Made by a program: the position numbers and the translations under genes
Notes under the pieces: generated by a model
Database searches by the model: none
The model's input: only the letters and a program-made list of their open reading frames with translations
What the model was told of the DNA's origin: nothing
Assembly: GCA_020721745.1 (NCBI GenBank)
Contig: DYMC01000064.1
Location: 1 to 12,543 of the forward strand
Direction: 5' to 3'
DNA length: 12,543 nt
DNA from: Lentisphaera sp.
Lineage (GTDB): Bacteria > Verrucomicrobiota > Lentisphaeria > Victivallales > GWF2-50-93
In this document: positions 7,472 through 12,543 of the stretch, in pieces
Position numbering within the stretch: position 1 is the stretch's first letter
Layout of the letters: every line of letters begins with the position of its first letter

Positions 7472-8668
7472 ATGATGAAGAACATACCGGAGCTCAAAGT
7501 CGGGATCGTGGCCGTCAGCAGAGACTGCTCCCCAGTCACACTCTCCGAGAAAAGAAAAAAGAACGTCCTCGCCGAATGCAGAAAGGCCGGGATCAGGATA
7601 CAGGACGTCCCGGTCATGGTCGAAAACGAATCACACGCCGTCCAGGCCCTCGAATTGGTCCGCGAAAGGAAAATCAACGCGCTCGTCATCTACCTCGGAA
7701 ACTTCGGTCCGGAAACCCCCACCACCCTCCTCGCCCAGAAATTCGGCGGACCTGTCATGTTCGTCGCGGCGGCCGAGGAGTCCACCGCGTCCCTCGCCAC
7801 ACAGCGCGGAGACGCATACTGCGGCATGCTCAACGCCTCACACAACGCAGCGCTCAGAAAGCTCCGCGTCCACATACCCGAATACCCCGTCGGAACCCCT
7901 GCGGAAATCGCAAGGATGATCTCCGAATTCATCCCTGTCGCCAGGACCGTCGCCGCATTGTCCAGCCTCAAGATATTCTCCTTCGGGCCACGCCCCCAGG
8001 ACTTCCTCGCATGCAACGCCCCGATCAAGCCCCTCTACGACCTCGGAATCGAGATCATGGAGAACAGCGAACTTGACCTCTACGACATCTACAAGTCGGC
8101 GGAGGGCGACAGGCGCATCGGCGCGGTCGCATCCAGCATGGCCAGGGAACTCGGGGCAGGCAACAAGTATCCCGACATGCTCCGCAAGCTCGCGCAGTTC
8201 GAGGTGGCTCTCCTGAACTTCATGCAGAAGAACCTCGGCGCGTCGCAGTTCGGGATATTTGCAAACAAATGCTGGCCATCCTTCGAGAAATACTTCGAGT
8301 TCGTCCCCTGCTACGTCAACTCCAGACTCGCCGCCAGAGGCATCCCGGTCTCATGCGAGGTGGACATCTACGGCGCGCTAAGCGAATACATCGGAGCATG
8401 CGCCACGGCAATGCCGGCCACCCTCCTCGACATAGACCCATGCTCCTTCGGTGGAATCGGCGTGATAGCCGTGAAAGAGATGGCCCGATTCTACAGGCAC
8501 ATCCTCGTCGGGCACAGGTTCCCGCACCACGCCGCAATAGCCTTCAAGCACGCGGGAAAAACCATCTACGATGTATTCGCAATGCTCGGAGTCCAGCCGT
8601 CGGACGTCTTCCACAACCAGCCGGCCGGCTCCAGATACCCAACCGAGAATCCATTCCAGACAAGATGA
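7472..8668 (+). CDS. L-fucose/L-arabinose isomerase family-like protein (short form)
   Basis: A 398-aa protein related to the sugar isomerases that interconvert aldoses and ketoses. Family-like parts are an N-terminal Rossmann-like segment (KVGIVAVSRDC, INALVIYLGNFGPET, GGPVMFVAAAEE) and a central block ANKCWPSF (264-271) followed by FVPCYVNSRLAARGIPVSCEVDIYGALSEY (277-306). In this block Glu296 and later Asp320/Asp322 are candidate metal ligands by analogy. After about residue 325 I do not recognise the usual C-terminal domain; the tail is His-rich (VGHRFPHHAAIAFKH, 346-360). Known isomerases of this type are often longer (about 450-600 aa), so it may be a distinct subfamily with another substrate or activity. 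Codon use stays like that of its neighbours to the end, which argues against a recent frameshift. Its stop overlaps the cysS start as ATGA. Confidence 0.72.
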   Translation: MMKNIPELKVGIVAVSRDCSPVTLSEKRKKNVLAECRKAGIRIQDVPVMVENESHAVQALELVRERKINALVIYLGNFGPETPTTLLAQKFGGPVMFVAAAEESTASLATQRGDAYCGMLNASHNAALRKLRVHIPEYPVGTPAEIARMISEFIPVARTVAALSSLKIFSFGPRPQDFLACNAPIKPLYDLGIEIMENSELDLYDIYKSAEGDRRIGAVASSMARELGAGNKYPDMLRKLAQFEVALLNFMQKNLGASQFGIFANKCWPSFEKYFEFVPCYVNSRLAARGIPVSCEVDIYGALSEYIGACATAMPATLLDIDPCSFGGIGVIAVKEMARFYRHILVGHRFPHHAAIAFKHAGKTIYDVFAMLGVQPSDVFHNQPAGSRYPTENPFQTR

Positions 8669-10077
8669 AACTCATCCTATTCAACACACTGTCGCGGAGC
8701 GAGGAGGAATTCGTCCCGCTCAAGGAGGGACGGGCCGCGCTCTATACCTGCGGCCCGACCGTCTACAACTTCGCCCACATAGGCAACTTCAGGGCATACA
8801 TCTTCGAGGACATACTCAGACGCACGCTCAAGTATTTCGGATTCGAAGTCTTCCAGGTCATGAATCTGACGGACATTGACGACAAGACCATCCGCGACTC
8901 GATGGCCGCCGGAATGAAGCTCGCCGACTACACCCGCAAATACAAGGACGCTTTCTTCGAGGATATAGCAAAGCTGAGAATTGAAAAAGCAGAGGCCTAC
9001 CCGGCGGCCACCGGCCACATCCCCGAAATGATCAATATGGTCCGCACGCTCGAGGCAAAGGGATTCGCATACAAGGCCGACGACGGCTCCGTCTACTTCC
9101 CCGTCGCGAAATTCGCAGAATACGGGAAACTCTCCAGGATAGACATGGAGCACCAGAAGGCCGGCGCAAGGATCAAGACCGACGAATACAGCAAGGACAA
9201 CGTCGCCGACTTCGCACTATGGAAGGCCTGGGACGAGAAGGACGGCGACGTCTTCTGGGACAGCCCCTGGGGGCGCGGCAGGCCCGGATGGCACATCGAA
9301 TGCAGCGCAATGAGCATGAAGTATCTGGGCAGGACATTCGACATCCACACCGGCGGAATAGACAACATGTTCCCGCACCACGAGGACGAGATCGCCCAGA
9401 GCGAGGCCGCAAACGGATGCAAGTTCGTCAACTACTGGCTCCACTGCGAACACCTCCTCGTGAACGGACAGAAAATGTCGAAGTCGCTCGGCAATTTCCA
9501 TACCTTGCGGGATCTGATGGAAAAAGGCTTCAGCGGCCGCCAGATAAGGATGCTTCTCGCCGGGACACACTACCGCAAGAAGCTCAATTTCACACTCGAC
9601 CTCTGCGAGAAGGCCGGAAAGACGCTGCAGGGATTCGACGACTTCTTCAGAAGGCTCTCGCATGTCCAGAAACGGTCCGCCGCCGGGGACGACGCCGCGA
9701 AAATCGCAAAGGAGGCCACCGCGAAATTCGCGGCAGGCATGGCCTCCGACCTCAACGTCTCCGAGGCGATGGCCGCGGCCCACTTCCTCACAAGAGAGGC
9801 GAACAAAATGCTCGACTCCGGCTCCCTCGGCTCCGACGGCGCGAAGAGAATCCTGGACACCTTCAGGGACTTCGACAGGATATTCGCCGCATTTGACGTG
9901 GACCAGGCCATCGCCCTCGAAATACCACCGGAGATAATGAACCTCATCGAAAGACGGCAGGCCGCCAGGAACAACAAGGACTTCGCATCGTCCGACAAGC
10001 TACGCGGCGAGATAAAGGCCCTCGGATGGACCGTCGAGGACACCCCCCAGGGACCGAGGGTCGTGAGGGAAAACTAA
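8665..10077 (+). CDS. cysS: Cysteinyl-tRNA synthetase
   Basis: A 470-aa class I aminoacyl-tRNA synthetase that charges tRNA-Cys in the cytosol. The family features are complete: YTCGPTVY with zinc ligand Cys29, the HIGH-type signature HIGN (38-41), VMNLTDIDDK, WHIECSAM with Cys213, MFPHHEDEIAQ with His238 and Glu242, and KMSKS (270-274). The spacing of Cys29, Cys213, His238 and Glu242 matches the four zinc ligands known from the E. coli enzyme, allowing a small offset. The C-terminal end RRQAARNNKDFASSDKLRGEIKALGWTVEDTPQGP is also typical. The same frame is open back to 8269, but that extension is Arg-rich antisense-like sequence overlapping the isomerase gene and is excluded. The ATG overlaps the isomerase stop, so an essential gene is translationally coupled to a sugar-metabolism gene. 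A REP hairpin begins 3 nt after its stop codon. Confidence 0.97.
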   Translation: MKLILFNTLSRSEEEFVPLKEGRAALYTCGPTVYNFAHIGNFRAYIFEDILRRTLKYFGFEVFQVMNLTDIDDKTIRDSMAAGMKLADYTRKYKDAFFEDIAKLRIEKAEAYPAATGHIPEMINMVRTLEAKGFAYKADDGSVYFPVAKFAEYGKLSRIDMEHQKAGARIKTDEYSKDNVADFALWKAWDEKDGDVFWDSPWGRGRPGWHIECSAMSMKYLGRTFDIHTGGIDNMFPHHEDEIAQSEAANGCKFVNYWLHCEHLLVNGQKMSKSLGNFHTLRDLMEKGFSGRQIRMLLAGTHYRKKLNFTLDLCEKAGKTLQGFDDFFRRLSHVQKRSAAGDDAAKIAKEATAKFAAGMASDLNVSEAMAAAHFLTREANKMLDSGSLGSDGAKRILDTFRDFDRIFAAFDVDQAIALEIPPEIMNLIERRQAARNNKDFASSDKLRGEIKALGWTVEDTPQGPRVVREN

Positions 10078-10079
10078 AA

Positions 10080-10107
10080 AAGTAGGGCGGCCATTCCTGG
10101 CCGCCAA
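10080..10107 (+). repeat. REP-like element, left copy (GTAG plus hairpin)
   Basis: The element starts AA-GTAG (GTAG at 10082-10085). A perfect 8-bp stem follows: GGCGGCCA (10086-10093), loop TTCC (10094-10097), TGGCCGCC (10098-10105), then AA. GTAG directly 5' of a GC-rich palindrome is the hallmark of REP elements mobilised by RAYT transposases. A second and third GTAG follow at 10108-10114. No T-tract follows, so it is not a standard terminator, though it could protect the cysS transcript end. Confidence 0.85.
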
Positions 10108-10128
10108 GTAGTAGAAAAGATATTCATC

Positions 10129-10725
10129 ATGATTGAGACCGTTTCGTTCAGAAGGAGAAAGCTCCCGCACTGGCGAGTGGCCAGTGCCTCATACTTTGTC
10201 ACATTCAGGCAATACGGAACGATTCCTCCCAACGTCATAAAGGAATTGAAAGATCGAAAAGCACACGTTGATTTGAAGGATGAGATGGCGATGGACGACT
10301 TTCAGCGATTTGAATTTCGAAGAATCGAATCTATTCTCGATAAAGCCATCAGTTCTGAAAACATTCTTTGCAAACCGGAAATTGCGTCAATGATTATTGA
10401 TTCCTTCGGAATGGCAGAACAAAAATACAAATGGTCTTTCCCCTCCGTTGTTGTCACGCCAAATCACGTCCATTGTCTTTGCGTGGGGCAAACGGCATCC
10501 ATTCCTCTCGACAAGTTCCTGATGAAATTCAAGGGTTGGACTGCATACAGGGCAAATAAGCTCCTTGGCAGGACCGGCTCTCCGTTCTGGGCACAGGAAT
10601 CGTTCGATCATTGGTGTAGAAATTCTCAAAAGGAGGAGACTGTAAAACGATACATGACAAACAATCCAGTGAAAGCAGGCCTAGTGAAAAAAGCCGAGGA
10701 ATGGGAATGGAGGATACCAAAATAA
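10129..10725 (+). CDS. REP-associated tyrosine transposase (RAYT, Y1_Tnp/IS200-like HUH superfamily)
   Basis: A 198-aa single-stranded DNA transposase-like protein of the RAYT group. Motifs are LPHW...ASYFVTFR near the N-terminus (12-27), the HUH metal site PNHVH (111-115, His113 and His115), KFKGWTAYRANKLLGRTGSPFW (about 134-154), ESFDHWCR (157-164) and RYMTNNPVKAGLV (174-186). Tyr175 lies 60 residues after the HUH motif and is the likely nucleophile, by analogy with IS200/IS605 TnpA spacing; position 159, sometimes Tyr in relatives, is Phe here. No Shine-Dalgarno is seen before the ATG. The gene is visibly more AT-rich than cysS or the flanking genes, a sign of separate origin. Two GTAG-hairpin repeats bracket it in the same orientation, at 10080-10107 and 10756-10783. 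Such proteins are domesticated enzymes that spread REP elements rather than moving themselves. Confidence 0.92.
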   Translation: MIETVSFRRRKLPHWRVASASYFVTFRQYGTIPPNVIKELKDRKAHVDLKDEMAMDDFQRFEFRRIESILDKAISSENILCKPEIASMIIDSFGMAEQKYKWSFPSVVVTPNHVHCLCVGQTASIPLDKFLMKFKGWTAYRANKLLGRTGSPFWAQESFDHWCRNSQKEETVKRYMTNNPVKAGLVKKAEEWEWRIPK

Positions 10726-10755
10726 AATATCTGTAAATGTATGATCCCTGCACCC

Positions 10756-10783
10756 AAGTAGGGCGGCCGTTCCCGGCCGCCAA
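10756..10783 (+). repeat. REP-like element, right copy (GTAG plus hairpin)
   Basis: Same layout and orientation as the copy at 10080: AA-GTAG (GTAG at 10758-10761), stem GGCGGCCG (10762-10769), loop TTCC (10770-10773), stem CGGCCGCC (10774-10781), then AA. It matches the left copy at 26 of 28 positions. The two differences are the A/G and T/C that face each other across the loop, so base pairing is preserved. It lies 30 nt downstream of the transposase stop. Confidence 0.85.
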
Positions 10784-10850
10784 CCGGAAGGTACGCAGCC
10801 AGGATGTCGGGCAGGAATCCTCCAGAGCCGGACAAGTGCCCAACATACAT

Positions 10851-10855
10851 GGAGG
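10851..10855 (+). promoter_or_regulatory. Ribosome binding site of the small membrane protein gene
   Basis: GGAGG lies 5 nt before ATG 10861. It supports this start over the in-frame ATG at 10804, which would add a polar, Pro-rich 19-residue extension. Confidence 0.6.
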
Positions 10856-10860
10856 CTGAT

Positions 10861-11370
10861 ATGCTGAAACTGCTATATCGGGGCTTTTATTTTCTCTTCC
10901 TTGCCGCTGTCCTTGCATCCCTTCTCGGAGGGACAGTCTTCCATCAGGTCTTCGAATCCGCCGCCGTATCATCCCTTGAAGTCATCGGGATAAGCGAGGC
11001 CGGCTTCGAAGATGGCGACCGGAGGATAGACTCCGTCTGCCAGTGGAAGGACATATGGGAAGCCTGGATCGCCAAGGTGAGGGATGCGAATACATGGCAG
11101 GAATACAAGGAGATGTTCAAGGTGCCGGAAGTGAAAATGACAGAGCACGAATTTCTTCGCAAGCGCGTCTACGATCCCATCGTCGGGCTGGCCACGCTCG
11201 CTTTGAGGCTTTTGCTGTTCGCGTTTTCCTTTTCATTTCTCATCGCCGCCATCATCCTGCATCTGGTCCACGTGATCATGTCCTTCATGCGGCGCATCAA
11301 ATCCCTGGAGGAGAGAATATCCCTGCTGGAAGCTGCGTCGGACGAAAGGACGGAAAGGATGCCATCATGA
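10861..11370 (+). CDS. Small two-helix membrane protein of unknown function
   Basis: I do not recognise a family. The 169-aa product has a first hydrophobic helix at about 8-27 and a second long one at about 107-141. Between them is a polar, Trp-containing region of about 80 residues (QWKDIWEAWIAKVRDANTWQEY, shown by its key Trp62, Trp66, Trp69 and Trp79), which could face the periplasm. The tail MRRIKSLEERISLLEAASDE (about 143-162) looks like a short coiled coil followed by a charged end. The start at 10861 is favoured by GGAGG 5 nt upstream. The stop overlaps the start of the next membrane protein gene by 4 nt (ATGA), so the two are probably made together. A role as an accessory subunit of that larger protein is inference only. 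Confidence 0.7.
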   Translation: MLKLLYRGFYFLFLAAVLASLLGGTVFHQVFESAAVSSLEVIGISEAGFEDGDRRIDSVCQWKDIWEAWIAKVRDANTWQEYKEMFKVPEVKMTEHEFLRKRVYDPIVGLATLALRLLLFAFSFSFLIAAIILHLVHVIMSFMRRIKSLEERISLLEAASDERTERMPS

Positions 11371-12543
11371 ATGACAATGTGAAAAACGGAATGGCGGACG
11401 AGTCTGGCCACAAAGCCACATTGCTTCTCGCGATATCCGGAACCGCGCTATTTCTAGGAGGAGCCGCCACGGGATTGCTCCCCATGGGCATTCCCGGACA
11501 ATGGGTCTATCCGCACGTGGCACCCTCGATGGAGAGCTTCCCCTTCCTGCAGATCGCGGGATCCTTCATGGTCGGAGCCGGACTCGCAGGCATCGCACTC
11601 GCTGCGCGCGCAAAATCCGCAGGCTCTCCCAGGCTGACCCTGGCCGGCATCATCCTCCTCGCATCGGCATCAATCTTCTTCGACTGGAAGGTCCTCGAAT
11701 GCGGCAGGATCGGCGTCTCGGAAAACATCATGGCGCTCTACGACAGGCCGACAACGGGATATCTGGAGGCTGCAAAGGACATTTCGTCCTTCCGCGGATA
11801 CATGTCGGACTTCGCCTCCGGTCAGAAGAACCTTGGATTCATAAGCCACTGCGCCGCAAATCCGCCCGGACGGACCAGTCTATGCCATGCGGTATACGGC
11901 CTGCTCGACAGATTCCCTCCGCTGCAGGGCTTCATACTGGGCACCATGCCGCGCGACGCCGCCGACGCGTTCGCCGCGTTCAAGGCCAACGACCTCTTCC
12001 CCTTCTTCAGAATGGATGGGCGAGACCAGGCGGCCGGCATGCTGCTGATCTATCTTTTCCTCGTCCTTCTGGCCGCTGGAAAGATTTTCATCGGCTGCTC
12101 GATCTGGTCGCTCTACGGGGCCGACACGGCGGTATCCTCCGCCTGCTTCTATCTATTCGCGCCCGCACCAATTCTCTTCCTCGGCCATTACGACTGCTTC
12201 TTCGGGGCCATGTCCGCCTTCCTGATGCTTCTTGCGATAATGGCCGCGAAACGCAATTCAATCTCCATCTCCGCCATTGCCGGCGTATCGGCCTGCATCA
12301 GCACACTGTTCTCAGTGGCATTTGGTGTCTCGTGCCTGTGGACGATGGCATACTGGCTCTGGGCATCGCCGTCGGAAAACAGGATCCGCCACTTCGCGAT
12401 GAAGCACGTCATCCCCTTCGCGGCATCCTATCTGGCGGTCATCTTCCTGCTGCAGGCCCTTTATGGATTCGGATACGTCGAGGTGCTTCTAGGATGCCTC
12501 GGGAACAATGCCCAGTTCTACCGCGACCAGGCGGTCCGCACGT
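11367..12543 (+). CDS. Polytopic membrane protein, GT-C glycosyltransferase-like (partial, runs off window)
   Basis: An open frame begins ATGAATGACAATGTG at 11367 and stays open for 392 codons to the window edge, so the C-terminus is missing. Hydrophobic segments lie at about 18-40, 58-80, 90-105, 223-245, 256-273, 276-293, 300-332 and 348-367. A large loop (about 106-222) separates the first three from the rest. This loop contains HCAANPPGRTSLCHAVYGLL, with NPPG at 165-168, resembling the HPPG-type motif in the loop of some lipid-linked-sugar GT-C glycosyltransferases. The stretch FYLFAPAPILFLGHYDCFFGAMSAFLMLLA (261-290) also resembles the helix-Asp pattern of that group. The assignment rests on pattern recognition and is tentative; a generic unknown membrane protein is the alternative. 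Its start overlaps the stop of the small membrane protein gene. Confidence 0.68.
   Translation, partial: MNDNVKNGMADESGHKATLLLAISGTALFLGGAATGLLPMGIPGQWVYPHVAPSMESFPFLQIAGSFMVGAGLAGIALAARAKSAGSPRLTLAGIILLASASIFFDWKVLECGRIGVSENIMALYDRPTTGYLEAAKDISSFRGYMSDFASGQKNLGFISHCAANPPGRTSLCHAVYGLLDRFPPLQGFILGTMPRDAADAFAAFKANDLFPFFRMDGRDQAAGMLLIYLFLVLLAAGKIFIGCSIWSLYGADTAVSSACFYLFAPAPILFLGHYDCFFGAMSAFLMLLAIMAAKRNSISISAIAGVSACISTLFSVAFGVSCLWTMAYWLWASPSENRIRHFAMKHVIPFAASYLAVIFLLQALYGFGYVEVLLGCLGNNAQFYRDQAVRT

Noticed and set aside
8269..8664. Long upstream extension of the cysS frame
   Set aside because: It overlaps the isomerase-like gene, is Arg/Pro-rich like an out-of-frame translation, and CysRS proteins start at the MKLILFNTLS segment.
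9217..9783. Minus-strand open frame of 188 codons inside cysS
   Set aside because: It lies entirely antisense to conserved CysRS motifs and shows no family resemblance or ribosome binding site.
10086..10105. Hairpin after cysS as a rho-independent terminator
   Set aside because: The stem is stable but no T-tract follows, and the same hairpin with its GTAG guide recurs after the transposase gene, so REP is the better reading.
10740..10745. TATGAT as a -10 box for the membrane protein genes
   Set aside because: No acceptable -35 is found at 16-18 nt upstream, and the box would place the REP hairpin in the leader without other support.

Overview
This window (about 12.5 kb, G+C-rich and densely coding) comes from a Gram-negative bacterium. 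The evidence is an outer-membrane polysaccharide export lipoprotein of the Wza type, a Wzc-type tyrosine kinase and an O-antigen-type WbqC protein. A eukaryotic-type Ser/Thr kinase inside the exopolysaccharide operon and a REP-associated transposase with GTAG-type REP hairpins suggest a lineage such as the PVC group (Lentisphaerota, Kiritimatiellota, Verrucomicrobiota). That placement is a low-confidence inference; no rRNA or marker comparison was possible.

Layout. (1) Positions 46-5551, minus strand: a five-gene exopolysaccharide/capsule operon, in transcription order a Wzc-like bacterial tyrosine kinase, a single-domain response regulator, a Ser/Thr protein kinase, a Wza-like export lipoprotein and a WecA/TagO-like membrane glycosyl-1-phosphate transferase. 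Genes overlap or abut, and a good sigma70-type promoter (TTGATA-17-TATATT) precedes the first one. (2) Positions 5639-10077, plus strand, divergent from the first operon: a DegT/DnrJ-type PLP aminotransferase, a WbqC-family protein overlapping it by 29 nt, a protein of the L-fucose/L-arabinose isomerase type with a strong Shine-Dalgarno, and cysS (cysteinyl-tRNA synthetase), which overlaps the isomerase gene by 4 nt. (3) Positions 10080-10783: a REP-associated tyrosine transposase gene, more AT-rich than its neighbours, bracketed by two same-orientation 28-nt GTAG-hairpin repeats. (4) Positions 10861-12543, plus strand: a small two-helix membrane protein overlapping a large polytopic membrane protein that resembles GT-C glycosyltransferases and runs off the window end.

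How the parts fit. The minus-strand operon covers initiation (lipid-linked first sugar), polymerisation and chain-length control, and export, with three phospho-signalling proteins (receiver, Ser/Thr kinase, tyrosine kinase) apparently co-transcribed. The divergent aminotransferase and WbqC genes probably modify a sugar of the same polymer. The most distinctive structure is the transposase with its two REP elements, whose only two differences are compensatory stem changes. No rRNA, tRNA, CRISPR array or classical insertion sequence was seen, and no stretch longer than about 300 nt lacks a gene.
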